Shown: positions 22,613 to 31,017, counted from the stretch's first letter. The stretch: DNA of 64,000 nt from Enterobacter kobei (GCF_001729765.1 NZ_CP017181.1:2046001-2110000); one strand, 5' to 3'. Translations and numbers: made by a program. The notes: generated from the letters alone by a model not told the origin.

Positions 22613-23716
22613 ATGGCCCGCTCCGTCAATGACAGGCTTCAGGACGAAACCATAGCGCACGGGCTTTATGTGAACCGCTACGGTACTGGCGTCGCCCGGC
22701 GCATGGTGTCGTTGCTGAACAGGCTGGATGCTGACCTTGCTGCAAAACTGCTGGTGCTGCTGGACGGCAAGCGTGCCGACACCTACAGCGCCCGCCGCCT
22801 GGCTTCGCTTCTGGCTGGCGTACGCGACCTGAACCAACAGGCCTACGAACCGGTCAATGATGCGCTGGCGCGGGAACTGACTCGTTACGCTGATTATGAG
22901 ACCGGGTATCAGTTTGACCTGTTCAGCAGCCTCATTCCCGGCCAGGTGCTTAAGCACGTCCCGCTGCAAAGCATTGCTCCAGAGCAGGTCTACGCCTCTG
23001 CGATGGCGCAACCTTTTCAGGGGAGATTGCTGAAAGAGTGGGGCAAGAAACTCGAATCGGATCGGCTGGAAAAAATTACCAGTGCCGTGCGCACCGGATT
23101 TCTTCAGGGTGAAACCGTCGAGCAGATTGTGAAGCGGGTCGCCGGCACGCCGCAACTCCACCGCCAGGACGGGGTTATAAATGTTTCACGTCGTGACCTT
23201 GCGGTAGTAACCCGCACGGCGGTGAACCATGTGGCCGCTACAGCGCGCCAGGAGTTCGCACAGAGCAACAGCGATATCGTAAAGGCCAAACAGTGGTCTT
23301 CAACGCTGGACACTCACACCAGCCAGTGGTGCATCATCCGCGACCGAAAACTCTACTCGCTCGATGGCAAGCCGCTGGGCCATGCAATTCCGTATCTGCG
23401 CGGACCCGGCAAAATCCACTTTTGCTGCCGCTCCTGCGAAATCCTGATCACCAAATCGTGGGAAGAGTTACAGATAGCATCAGGCGAACTGAGCAGCGCC
23501 ACACGCGCTTCGATGGATGGACAGGTGCCATCGCATACCAGCTATGCCGAATGGCTCGTCAGGCAACCGTACGCACGGCAGGAGCAGGTGCTGGGCGTTA
23601 CTCGCGCGCGGATGCTGCGTGACGGCAAAATCACCGTGCCGGAGATGTTCAATGATGCCGGGGAGTTTCTTACACTGGACGAGCTGCGCCGCGTGGATGC
23701 GTCGGCGTTCCAGTAA
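22613..23716 (+). CDS. Minor head protein, SPP1 gp7/Mu F-like
   Basis: The 367-residue protein contains the head-morphogenesis domain (about 180-290) with VTRTAVNHVAATARQEFA, WSSTLDTHTSQWCIIRDRKLY and GKIHFCCRSCEI, the conserved core of SPP1 gp7/Mu gpF proteins. Such proteins join the prohead near the portal and may be ejected with DNA. Starts immediately after the portal gene and ends before a terminator. Confidence 0.88.
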   Translation: MARSVNDRLQDETIAHGLYVNRYGTGVARRMVSLLNRLDADLAAKLLVLLDGKRADTYSARRLASLLAGVRDLNQQAYEPVNDALARELTRYADYETGYQFDLFSSLIPGQVLKHVPLQSIAPEQVYASAMAQPFQGRLLKEWGKKLESDRLEKITSAVRTGFLQGETVEQIVKRVAGTPQLHRQDGVINVSRRDLAVVTRTAVNHVAATARQEFAQSNSDIVKAKQWSSTLDTHTSQWCIIRDRKLYSLDGKPLGHAIPYLRGPGKIHFCCRSCEILITKSWEELQIASGELSSATRASMDGQVPSHTSYAEWLVRQPYARQEQVLGVTRARMLRDGKITVPEMFNDAGEFLTLDELRRVDASAFQ

Positions 23717-23735
23717 CAAAAAACCAATCAATATC

Positions 23736-23760
23736 AGGCTGCCTTCGGGTGGCCTTTTTT
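23736..23760 (+). terminator. Intrinsic terminator between minor head and scaffold genes
   Basis: AGGCTGCC-TTCG-GGTGGCCT (two wobbles) followed by TTTTT. It may tune the ratio of structural transcripts. Confidence 0.7.
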
Positions 23761-23841
23761 ATGCCTGCCGCTGAGCGGATGCGACGCGGTGACCGGGTCG
23801 GATGACCTATTACCAATGGCCGGAAGGCTGGAGCAAAAACA

Positions 23842-24594
23842 ATGAAACTGAAACTTGATGCTAACGGAAATGTGGTCGTTGAAAACGGTATGCCTGTGTA
23901 CATCCATGATGATGGCAAAGAAATCCCGTTCGACGCAGCCGCAGCGATGACCAAAATCACCTCCCTGAATGGTGAGGCGAAAACGCACCGCGAAGCGAAG
24001 GAAGCGGCGGAAGCCAATCTCGCGAAATTCTCTGGCATCACCGACCCGGCCAAGGCGCTCGAAGCCCTGGAGATGATGACCAAAATCGACCAGAAAAAAC
24101 TGATCGATGCTGGTGCCGTTGACCAGGTAAAGGCGGAGATCACCAAAGTTTTCCAACAGCAGCTGGACGAGGCGAACGGCAAGACCAAGCAGCTGGAAAC
24201 TCAACTCTACGACGAGATGATCGGCGGCCGCTTCGGTGGCTCTAAGTTCATTTCCGAGAAGATGGCGATCCCGACTGAGTTCGTGCGTTCCTACTTCGGT
24301 CAGAACTTCAAAATCGAAGAAGGGAAGGTTGTGGCCTACGACGGCCAGGGCAATAAGGTGTTCTCTCGCACCAAGCCCGGCGAGTTAGCCAGCTTTGATG
24401 AGGCCCTGGAGTCTCTGGTCGAGTCGCATCCGCAGAAAGATTACATTCTCAAAGCGTCCGGTAATAGCGGCGGCGGTTCTCACCAGTCGCAGCACCAGGC
24501 CGGGCAAAAAACCATGAAACGCGGTGCGTTTGATTCCCTGGATAACGCTGGCAAGCAAGCAGCGCTGAAAGATGGCGTCAGCATCGTCGATTAA
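23842..24594 (+). CDS. Putative scaffold protein (DUF6651-like)
   Basis: The 250-residue protein lies just before the coat gene. It has a central coiled coil (about 45-125: NGEAKTHREAKEAAEANLAKF..., KVFQQQLDEANGKTKQLETQL) and a basic, glutamine-rich C terminus (GSHQSQHQAGQKTMKRG), a normal pattern for scaffolds that nucleate coat assembly and leave before DNA entry. Its stop overlaps the stop of the convergent HNH gene. The assignment rests on position and architecture. Confidence 0.78.
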   Translation: MKLKLDANGNVVVENGMPVYIHDDGKEIPFDAAAAMTKITSLNGEAKTHREAKEAAEANLAKFSGITDPAKALEALEMMTKIDQKKLIDAGAVDQVKAEITKVFQQQLDEANGKTKQLETQLYDEMIGGRFGGSKFISEKMAIPTEFVRSYFGQNFKIEEGKVVAYDGQGNKVFSRTKPGELASFDEALESLVESHPQKDYILKASGNSGGGSHQSQHQAGQKTMKRGAFDSLDNAGKQAALKDGVSIVD

Positions 24595-25331
24595 TCGAGC
24601 CAAGCCCATGTTTTTCGGGTTTTGATGTTGTGGATGGTTCTTGCTGATACGCCATAGGCATCAGCCAGTTGGCGCTGTGTGTGGCTGTTGAGCATGAGTC
24701 TTATCTCTCGCACCTGATCAACCATAAGCTTGTGGTTCCATTGCGCCTCTCCACGGTTTGATGTCCCGTGAATAACTCGGTCACCCTGGTTTTCCTCTGG
24801 CGTTGCCCAATAAAGATGTTTTGGATTAACGCAGCCATCATGACCTTTTCCGCATGTGTGTGCTGATTCATGTCGATCCGTTGGCGGTTCTCCATGAGCG
24901 GCAATACACATTGCCCTTGATGCGGTTAGCAGTTTTTCAGTGCCCGCCTCATGAATGCGGCCATATCCATCCTTTTTATTGCGATGAAACGGCCATATTA
25001 GACAGTCATCCTCAGCATAGAGCTTGTACTTCTCGATGAAATCCTTAGCGGGTGATGGCACTGACCTGATCTCGAGAGGATCACCAAATCGTTTAAATCT
25101 CTGGTAGTGCATTGAGCAGTAGCCGCACTTGCCACCATTGACGCGATTGGCGCTCCGCTCACAATCACTTACGAGGCATTTTTTGAACTCAAAAGGTTTT
25201 GAAATTTTTTTGTAAGCAAGGGCGTTGCCATGAATGCGCATACGCTGGTAATGCGCAGAACAATATCCATTACGACCGTGAGATTTGGAGCTTGCGTCCC
25301 GATCGCAACCATCAATCAAGCATTTTTTCAT
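24591..25331 (-). CDS. HNH homing-type endonuclease inserted between scaffold and coat genes
   Basis: The 246-residue protein is on the opposite strand to all neighbouring structural genes. It has two tandem N-terminal modules (CLIDGCDRD...YCSAHYQRMRIHG and CLVSDCERS...YCSMHYQRFKRFG), an HNH core (HESAHTCGKGHDGCVNPKHL then YWATPEEN) and a C-terminal helix-turn-helix (HTQRQLADAYGVSARTIHNI). Low GC indicates recent acquisition. Its stop shares TTAA with the scaffold stop, so insertion was neat and did not break a gene. Confidence 0.88.
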   Translation of the reverse strand: MKKCLIDGCDRDASSKSHGRNGYCSAHYQRMRIHGNALAYKKISKPFEFKKCLVSDCERSANRVNGGKCGYCSMHYQRFKRFGDPLEIRSVPSPAKDFIEKYKLYAEDDCLIWPFHRNKKDGYGRIHEAGTEKLLTASRAMCIAAHGEPPTDRHESAHTCGKGHDGCVNPKHLYWATPEENQGDRVIHGTSNRGEAQWNHKLMVDQVREIRLMLNSHTQRQLADAYGVSARTIHNIKTRKTWAWLD

Positions 25332-25443
25332 TTTTGAATACCATTAATAACTAGTTTAATCCCTAGCTTATCCTCGGATGGGGTGCAGCGCAAGCTCTGG
25401 AAAGAGCAATACATATCTCATTAATTTTCATGGAAAATATCTT

Positions 25444-26577
25444 ATGAATACTTTAACTGGTCTGATCCCGACCATCTATACCGCGCTGGACGTAGTGTCC
25501 CGCGAGCAAACTGGTTTTATTCCTGCGGTGGCGCGCGACGCGAAAGCGGATGCTGCAGCAAAAGACCAGACCGTACGTGCGCCAGTCGCACCTGCAGCAA
25601 CCACTGAAGATATTGTCCCTGGTCCTTCAGCGCCTAATTCTGGCGACCAGACCATCGGTGGTGTGGATGTCAAAATCACCAAATCCAAAATGGCCCCGGT
25701 GAAATGGAATGGTGAAGAGCAATTGGCTCTGGGCCCGGCTGGTACCTACAACACCATCCTGGCTGACCAGTTCAAGCAGGCTTTCCGCGCTCTGGCGAAC
25801 GAAGTGGATGCAGACCTCGCTGCGCTGTACCTCAACTCCTCCCGCGCTGTTGGCGCGCCGAAGAATACCCCGTTCAGCATCAAAGACGATCTGACTGATG
25901 CTGCGTTGGCGCGTCAAATCCTGACCGATAACGGTGCGCCGACTACTGATTTGCGTATGGTGCTGGGTGGCGAAGCGATGGCATCCATCCGTGGTAAACA
26001 GGCCGTACTCTTCAAAGCGAACGAAGCGGGAACCGACCAGCTGCTGCGTGAAGGTGTTATCGGTCGCATCATGGGCTTCAACCTCCACGAATCCTTCAGC
26101 ATCAAGCGTACCGCGAAAAGCGCTGCTGCTGGCTATAAGGCCAATGGCGCGAAGAAAGAGGGCGATATCATCATCGCTATCTCTGCCGGCACCGGCGGTA
26201 TTGCTGCTGGTACTGCGGTGAAGTTCGCCGGTGATGACAACCAGTATCTGGTCGTTGCGGCTACGTCTTCCACTATCACTATTAGCGCGCCGGGCCTCCG
26301 TCAGGATCTGGCAGATCAGGCTGATGTCACCGTGTTGAGCGAATTCGTACCGAACATGGCGTTTGACCGCGGGGCATTCCTGCTGGCCAGCCGTACCCCG
26401 GCGATGCCTGAAGGTGGCGATACTGCTGATGACGTCATGAATGTGACCGACCCGGTATCTGGCATCACCTTCCAGGTGGCGCTGTACCGCCAGTACCGTC
26501 AGGTGCGTTATGAAGTGGGTCTAGCATGGGGTGTGGCTGCTGTGGCGCCACGTCATTCCGCCATCATCATGGGTTAA
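25444..26577 (+). CDS. Major coat protein, P22 type
   Basis: The 377-residue protein matches the P22 coat family: the start MNTLTGLIPTIYTALDVVSR, a conserved ADAAAKDQTVRAPVAP region and an inserted beta-rich domain (about 225-300, GDIIIAISAGTGGIAAGTAVKF). It forms the icosahedral shell. The preceding 112 bases contain the tail end of the HNH region and no strong SD, only TATCTT before the ATG; the start is fixed by family similarity. Confidence 0.88.
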   Translation: MNTLTGLIPTIYTALDVVSREQTGFIPAVARDAKADAAAKDQTVRAPVAPAATTEDIVPGPSAPNSGDQTIGGVDVKITKSKMAPVKWNGEEQLALGPAGTYNTILADQFKQAFRALANEVDADLAALYLNSSRAVGAPKNTPFSIKDDLTDAALARQILTDNGAPTTDLRMVLGGEAMASIRGKQAVLFKANEAGTDQLLREGVIGRIMGFNLHESFSIKRTAKSAAAGYKANGAKKEGDIIIAISAGTGGIAAGTAVKFAGDDNQYLVVAATSSTITISAPGLRQDLADQADVTVLSEFVPNMAFDRGAFLLASRTPAMPEGGDTADDVMNVTDPVSGITFQVALYRQYRQVRYEVGLAWGVAAVAPRHSAIIMG

Positions 26578-26581
26578 CCCA

Positions 26582-26606
26582 GGGGGCTTCGGCCCCTTTG
26601 TTTTTC
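26582..26606 (+). terminator. Intrinsic terminator after coat gene
   Basis: GGGGC-TTCG-GCCCC extended by a G-T pair, followed by TTGTTTTT. Typical of phage coat genes that need high expression. Confidence 0.78.
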
Positions 26607-26616
26607 AGGAGGCCCA

Positions 26617-26802
26617 ATGGCCGGATTAACCAAAGAGCAGCGCGCGCAGCGTGACGCGGAAAAGCTTGCAGATCAGCAGGGTATTGAGCTGGTGGTCATG
26701 GTGCGTGACACCCCAGAGTTCCCCGGCGGCCCGCTGAGCGCTGAGGTTCACCATGACGAAGTGGATAACTGGCAGGCGCTGGACTGGCGTCTGGAGGAAT
26801 AA
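26617..26802 (+). CDS. Small hypothetical head-region protein (61 aa)
   Basis: AGGAGG lies 5 nt before the ATG. The product has a basic N-terminal helix (LTKEQRAQRDAEKLADQQG) and an acidic C terminus (EVHHDEVDNWQALDWRLEE). It lies between coat and connector genes with 2 nt to the next gene. Comparable small proteins occur here in related siphophages; no role is known. Confidence 0.65.
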   Translation: MAGLTKEQRAQRDAEKLADQQGIELVVMVRDTPEFPGGPLSAEVHHDEVDNWQALDWRLEE

Positions 26803-26804
26803 CC

Positions 26805-27287
26805 ATGCTGGTTGCTGATCCCCACTCTCCATACTTTAACAGCTACGCCAGCGCGTCCGACCTGCGGGTCTTTGCCGCCGCGCGCGGATACACCATACCT
26901 GCCGAAGATGGCGAGTGTAGCCAGATGCTGATGCAGGCGATGGACTTTCTGGAAGGAAGGACCTGGCGTGGTCAGCGCTCCAGCGCATCTCAGCCTCTAT
27001 CCTGGCCTCGCTCCGGCGTGCGCTTCGATGGCGTGGACCTGCCGGATGATGCTATTCCACAACGGCTGGTTGATGCTCAATGCCGCCTGGCTATCGAGTC
27101 GCAGGAGATTGACCTCACCCCGTCGGTCGCTGGCGGTGGGGCGGTGACGATGGAGCGCGTCGAGGGTGCGGTAACAGTCCAGTATGAGCCGGGAACGAAT
27201 AAGGCCACTCCTTCATTCCCCTGGTTCTATTCCTCGCTGCGCGGGCTTGTGGTGGGCGGCAACCAGGTCCGGATCGAAAGGGGGTAG
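26805..27287 (+). CDS. Head-tail connector (DnaT-like domain)
   Basis: The 160-residue protein has the pattern of phage adaptor proteins often annotated DnaT-like: YASASDLRVFAAARGYTIP, a helix with MLMQAMDFLEGRTWRGQR, then WPRSGVRFDGVDLPDDAIP and an amphipathic helix. It would dock on the portal after packaging, as HK97 gp6 does. The DnaT label comes from the database family; in this context it is structural. Confidence 0.78.
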   Translation: MLVADPHSPYFNSYASASDLRVFAAARGYTIPAEDGECSQMLMQAMDFLEGRTWRGQRSSASQPLSWPRSGVRFDGVDLPDDAIPQRLVDAQCRLAIESQEIDLTPSVAGGGAVTMERVEGAVTVQYEPGTNKATPSFPWFYSSLRGLVVGGNQVRIERG

Positions 27288-27288
27288 C

Positions 27289-27642
27289 ATGGCAATCGAC
27301 TATCGCCGCATGCGCGCCACGGCAACGCGGCTGCTGACGGAGAACGGCAAAGCCTACCAACTGACTCGCGGCGGAACCACCACCCGCGATCAGTACGGGA
27401 AAGAGATTACCACCGAGCCTGTTATCGCGACCGTTACCGGCGTTATCACTGAATACTCCACTCGTGAAATCGACGGCTCTCTGATTGCTACAGGCGATAA
27501 GAAGCTGGCGGCCACGTTTGAAACTGAGGTGCGCATCGGTGACATCATTGATATCGACGGCCAAAAGTGGCGCGTGGTACAGCCGAATCCGGTTAAGCCG
27601 GCAGACGTGTTGATCTCCTATAACATCCAGCTAAGGACCTGA
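27289..27642 (+). CDS. Head-tail stopper-like protein (117 aa)
   Basis: Mostly beta strands: LTRGGTTTRDQYGKEITTEP, IATVTGVITEYSTREIDGS, KLAATFETEVRIGDIIDIDG and KWRVVQPNPVKPADVLISYN. This is the small beta-barrel layout of phage stopper/completion proteins that close the connector. The start overlaps the preceding gene's stop region, and the next gene begins 2 nt downstream. The assignment is by fold pattern and place. Confidence 0.7.
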   Translation: MAIDYRRMRATATRLLTENGKAYQLTRGGTTTRDQYGKEITTEPVIATVTGVITEYSTREIDGSLIATGDKKLAATFETEVRIGDIIDIDGQKWRVVQPNPVKPADVLISYNIQLRT

Positions 27643-27644
27643 TT

Positions 27645-28244
27645 ATGACCAGTTCCGTAAACCAGCAGTTCCTGGCTGCTATTCAGCTGTTCGTTGATGG
27701 CTCAAAGCAGGAGATTGACGAGGCGGTGCGCCGGACTGGTATCAAAATCCTGGGTAGGTTGGTGGAGATGTCACCAGTCGGGCAGCCGGAGACCTGGCAA
27801 GTGAACCAAACGGCCTCTGCTTATAATACTGCAGTGCGTGAACATAATGCTGCCCTTCGCGATGATCCTGCCAACCTGACCAAATCGGGACGACTAAAGC
27901 GCGGTTTGCGTGTAAACGACTCGATGGAAATCAAAAAGCCTGAGGGTTATGTCGGCGGGCGATTCAAAAACAACTGGTATGTGGGTTTCGACAGCCAGCC
28001 GACTCAGTCAAACGATACACCAGATGCTTCCGGCCAGGGCTCAAATTCCCGTGGCATAGCGGTGCTTGAGGTATTCAGAGTGGGCCAGGTCAGCTCGATT
28101 TACTTCACCAATAACCTGCCATATGCGGCAGCGCTGGAAAACGGTCATTCCACCCAGGCGCCGGGCGGGATGGTGGGCATTACAGCTATCGACGCGGCGC
28201 AGCTGTTCCGTGAGGCAATGAGCGAGGTGCGCAATGGCCGGTGA
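27645..28244 (+). CDS. HK97 gp10-like head-tail joining protein
   Basis: The 199-residue protein has an N-terminal helix (EAVRRTGIKILGRLVEMSPVG), a basic beta-rich middle (SGRLKRGLRVND) and the closing block IYFTNNLPYAAALENGHSTQA followed by helices, all hallmarks of the HK97-gp10 family. It joins heads to tails late in assembly. Overlaps the next gene by 11 nt. Confidence 0.83.
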   Translation: MTSSVNQQFLAAIQLFVDGSKQEIDEAVRRTGIKILGRLVEMSPVGQPETWQVNQTASAYNTAVREHNAALRDDPANLTKSGRLKRGLRVNDSMEIKKPEGYVGGRFKNNWYVGFDSQPTQSNDTPDASGQGSNSRGIAVLEVFRVGQVSSIYFTNNLPYAAALENGHSTQAPGGMVGITAIDAAQLFREAMSEVRNGR

Positions 28245-28680
28245 TCAGTCAATGCGAATAGCTGACCTGCTGGAGAGCCGGGTAGCCATAATCTCGGCTT
28301 CTCTCGGCTTGCCGATCGCCTGGCCGAATATCGTATTCGATCCACCGGATGCGCCATACGCCCGTGTTTATGTTTTACCTGCACAAACTGTAGGTCAGGA
28401 CATAGAAGGTGTGATGCGTACCTATCAGGGGATATTGCAGGTAAACATCATTACTCCCGCAGGCTCAGGCGTGAGCCAGGCAAGAGGGCTGGCCCAGTCG
28501 GTGGCAGATGCATTCCCTGAAGGACTGCCGCTGGTGGACGGTGATCTGACGGTTTACATCAACGGGCCGCCGCAGGTGAGACAACCCATCCAGGACCGGC
28601 CAGCCTCGGCGCCCAACGGGTCCAGTGGCTCCATAACCTACACCATTCCCGTCAGCATGCAGTACCGCGCTGACTACTGA
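28234..28680 (+). CDS. Tail terminator/completion protein (DUF4128)
   Basis: The 148-residue protein shows the DUF4128 layout: a first helix (DLLESRVAIISA), IAWPNIVFDPPDAPYARVYVLPA, GILQVNIITPAG and a C-terminal strand region ending MQYRADY. Proteins of this family cap the tail tube and connect it to the head, as lambda gpU does. It precedes a terminator and the tail tube gene. Confidence 0.82.
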   Translation: MAGDQSMRIADLLESRVAIISASLGLPIAWPNIVFDPPDAPYARVYVLPAQTVGQDIEGVMRTYQGILQVNIITPAGSGVSQARGLAQSVADAFPEGLPLVDGDLTVYINGPPQVRQPIQDRPASAPNGSSGSITYTIPVSMQYRADY

Positions 28681-28703
28681 CCCGCCAGATGGCGGGTTTT
28701 TTA
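28681..28703 (+). terminator. Intrinsic terminator before tail tube gene
   Basis: CCCGCC-AGAT-GGCGGG followed by TTTTTTATT, directly after the tail terminator stop. Confidence 0.8.
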
Positions 28704-28726
28704 TTACCTAAATTCAGGAGAGTGCT

Positions 28727-29659
28727 ATGGCATTCGCAATCCCTAACGGCTCGCGTGTGAACGTGGCCAAGGCCTATCAAGCCCCAATCACCTTTACCGC
28801 TGCCTCTAACGCGACGGAATGCGAACTGACCGTTGCATCGGCCTCCGGCATTCTGGCCGGTGACGTAGTTCAGGTGAGTTCCGGCTGGTTAAAGCTCGAT
28901 AACATGGTGCTGCGCGTAAAATCGGTGACCAGTAATAAAATCGTGCTGGAAGCATTCGATACTACCGACAGCACCAAATTCCCGGCAGGCACTGGCGCGG
29001 GCACGCTGCGCAAAATCGACTCATGGATCACCATGCCTCAGGTGATGACACTATCAACTGAAGGTGGTGACCAGCAGACCATCAGCGTGCAGTTCCTGGA
29101 AGATGACAAAGCGCGAACCATCCCAACATTTAAAAACGCGGTGGTTCAGGTTTACACCTTTGCACACGACCCTCAACTGGCGATCTACAAACGCCTCATT
29201 GACCTGGATGACTCCAGCGACACAACGGCGGTCTGGTTCCATAACCCACGCGGCAAAGCCGATCGTTTCTACTCAGCCAAAGTATCGTTCCAGCGCGTGC
29301 CGCGCACGGAAATCAACGCCGTGGAAAGTAACGAGGCGCGCATGAACTTCGAATCGGACATGCAGATTTACCCGATCGCCGATTCATCCGTGACGCCTCT
29401 GGCGTTCCTGACTGACCTGCCGGCCACCAAGTCGGTTGCCACAGGTGCAGCGCTGGATCTGGCGGTGGTAATGAAGGGCGGCTCAGCACCTTACACCTAC
29501 GTATGGAAGAAAGGCAGCACCGCTATTCCGGGCAAAACCGCCTCGACGTTCAACATTCCATCAGTGGCATCCGGAGATGCTGGCGTTTACACCTGTGAAG
29601 TCACCGACGCCGCGGGCAAAACCATCACCTCGGCTGCGTGTACTGTCACGGTCAGCTAA
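28727..29659 (+). CDS. Major tail tube protein with C-terminal Ig-like domain
   Basis: Residues 1-220 form the tube domain (VNVAKAYQAPITFTAASNATECEL..., EGGDQQTISVQFLEDDKARTIP). Residues about 228-310 are an immunoglobulin-like domain with the typical strands: VVMKGGSAPYTYVWKKG, TFNIPSVASGDAGVYTCEVT and TSAACTVTV. As in lambda gpV, the Ig domain would decorate the outside of the tail and may help weak surface binding. CAGGAG precedes the start. Confidence 0.85.
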   Translation: MAFAIPNGSRVNVAKAYQAPITFTAASNATECELTVASASGILAGDVVQVSSGWLKLDNMVLRVKSVTSNKIVLEAFDTTDSTKFPAGTGAGTLRKIDSWITMPQVMTLSTEGGDQQTISVQFLEDDKARTIPTFKNAVVQVYTFAHDPQLAIYKRLIDLDDSSDTTAVWFHNPRGKADRFYSAKVSFQRVPRTEINAVESNEARMNFESDMQIYPIADSSVTPLAFLTDLPATKSVATGAALDLAVVMKGGSAPYTYVWKKGSTAIPGKTASTFNIPSVASGDAGVYTCEVTDAAGKTITSAACTVTVS

Positions 29660-29667
29660 CCAATCAG

Positions 29668-29691
29668 GCCCGGTACGCCGGGCTTTTTTTT
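29668..29691 (+). terminator. Intrinsic terminator after tail tube gene
   Basis: GCCCGG-TACG-CCGGGC followed by eight T. Confidence 0.85.
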
Positions 29692-29701
29692 GGAGTAACC
29701 C

Positions 29702-30037
29702 ATGAGCGGAACAATTGAGATCAGTGAGGTTGGGATGACTGTCAATATGGCTGGTGGCGGGAAAATAGTTATCGGCAATTGGGGTGATGGCCCAGTAAAT
29801 ACGGCAGCCGCTCGTCCACCCCTTACCCCGGAAGAGGAGCTTTACGGTCGTGGGCTCTGTCTCCTGCCTGATGGATGGGAAGATCTAAGCGGTGATGGAC
29901 ACTGGCAACATCAACTCACTGAATCTTTGCGTCAACTTTGGCCGTCGTTCAGCAGGGAACAGAAGATGGCTATCGCTTACTCCATCAGCGAACTGTCAGA
30001 TGAGCTGACGAACATCGCATACGAAGCTTCCTGGTAA
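29702..30037 (+). CDS. Accessory tail-region protein with J-like terminal motif (111 aa)
   Basis: GGAG lies 5-6 nt before the ATG. Residues 11-27 (GMTVNMAGGGKIVIGNW) match the last residues of the tail-tip protein J of this phage (GVTINIPGGGRIVLGTW) at 10 of 17 positions. The rest (PEEELYGRGLCLLPDGWEDL..., and two C-terminal helices) is unrelated to J. It lies between tail tube and tail chaperone genes, where morons often sit, and is bounded by a terminator and a structured leader. Function unknown; an interaction with the tail tip or with host exclusion is possible. Confidence 0.68.
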   Translation: MSGTIEISEVGMTVNMAGGGKIVIGNWGDGPVNTAAARPPLTPEEELYGRGLCLLPDGWEDLSGDGHWQHQLTESLRQLWPSFSREQKMAIAYSISELSDELTNIAYEASW

Positions 30038-30073
30038 TAACACACCTGCGCATCGCACGCGCACATCGAAGAA

Positions 30074-30150
30074 AGTCTTTCAGCTGTGAGCCTGGGCAAA
30101 CCGTTAACTTTCGGCGGCATTGCCGTGCGACAGGCTCACGTCTAAAAGGA
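30074..30150 (+). promoter_or_regulatory. Structured 5' leader of the 30157 gene
   Basis: AGTCTTTCAG (30074-30083), outer stem TGAGCCTG (30087-30094) / CAGGCTCA (30131-30138) with an inner CGGC...GCCG, then TCTAAAAGGAA as ribosome site. The flanks and outer stem are the same as in the rha leader at 17511-17606; the loops differ. Confidence 0.55.
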
Positions 30151-30156
30151 AATATC

Positions 30157-30990
30157 ATGTCTCAGACATATCAAATTTGTGAAGTAACAGTAACGCTCCC
30201 GTCCTTAGGAACCATCACTACTGACGGCTCCGGAAACCAGATTAAGCATGGAGATAAATGCCGTGTGCATCTTTATGCCGTCAAACCTGACAGGCACCCC
30301 GGAACTATCTTTGATGGGTTCAACGTTGGAGCTATCACCTTTACCGGCTACACAGATTCACCATTCAAACGCTCTCAAAAAATCATGGTGCCAGACGGAT
30401 ATAAATTAGTGGCACTGCGAGTGGATGATGACGGAGTGCCAGCGTCATGGGACAGTCTACCAGTACATTTCACAGGTGGTTTCATCGAGAGCCCTATAGA
30501 TGAGCCACGAGACGGCATCAATAGCTACTACCCAATTGAAGACTTTAAATGGGGCTGGTTTGTCGATAAATCAGGGCAAGCCTACATCCACGAGGCGCTG
30601 ATCGGTGATGGCGGATTGTCTACGGGTTATAACGTGAAATTGAACATCAACAATGATGGCAAAGAGCATGCTGCCGGTATGGCCGTTGGAGTAGAAGACG
30701 GCCAGAGCAAGGTAGAGTTTAAGGCTGATCGCTTTAATGTGCATGAAGCCGCTTCATCCATCATTGGAAACGCTGTGGTATCAGCCAAGAAGATGAAGAT
30801 TAAGCTTGGCGATGAAATGACACAGGCCATCATTGATGCTGTACGTGAAAGCGAATTGTTCACGGCAATTCAAGTAAATATCGATGCACAAACAGCCTCA
30901 CTCACCAGCCTGCAACAAGCGATGCACGATGCAGTAAATGATGCAATCCGCAACGCGCTGAAGCCGGGCGGTCTGCTGTACAAACGATAA
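30157..30990 (+). CDS. Accessory protein with DUF1983-like tail-tip segments (277 aa)
   Basis: Residues 132-150 (WGWFVDKSGQAYIHEALIG) resemble J near residue 1226 (VGWHINKSGYATFNNVTVRG), and residues 158-195 (YNVKLNINNDGKEHAAGMAV... to KADRFNV) resemble J near 1133 (YSIKVAVDSNGNQYAAGMGI... to VADRFAV). The two blocks are in the opposite order to J. The N-terminal 125 residues are unrelated, and the C terminus is a helix rich in alanine and aspartate. It follows a structured leader and is not part of the normal lambda tail set. Confidence 0.7.
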   Translation: MSQTYQICEVTVTLPSLGTITTDGSGNQIKHGDKCRVHLYAVKPDRHPGTIFDGFNVGAITFTGYTDSPFKRSQKIMVPDGYKLVALRVDDDGVPASWDSLPVHFTGGFIESPIDEPRDGINSYYPIEDFKWGWFVDKSGQAYIHEALIGDGGLSTGYNVKLNINNDGKEHAAGMAVGVEDGQSKVEFKADRFNVHEAASSIIGNAVVSAKKMKIKLGDEMTQAIIDAVRESELFTAIQVNIDAQTASLTSLQQAMHDAVNDAIRNALKPGGLLYKR

Positions 30991-31017
30991 CACCCCCATC
31001 ACGCATTCGAATATTCA

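Noticed and set aside
22514..23161. 215-codon minus-strand frame opposite the minor head gene
   Set aside because: A shadow of a high-GC coding region; the plus-strand frame encodes a clear gp7-family protein.
24591..25331. Interpretation of the HNH gene as part of a group I intron or intein
   Set aside because: The flanking scaffold and coat genes are each complete, with nothing to be spliced.
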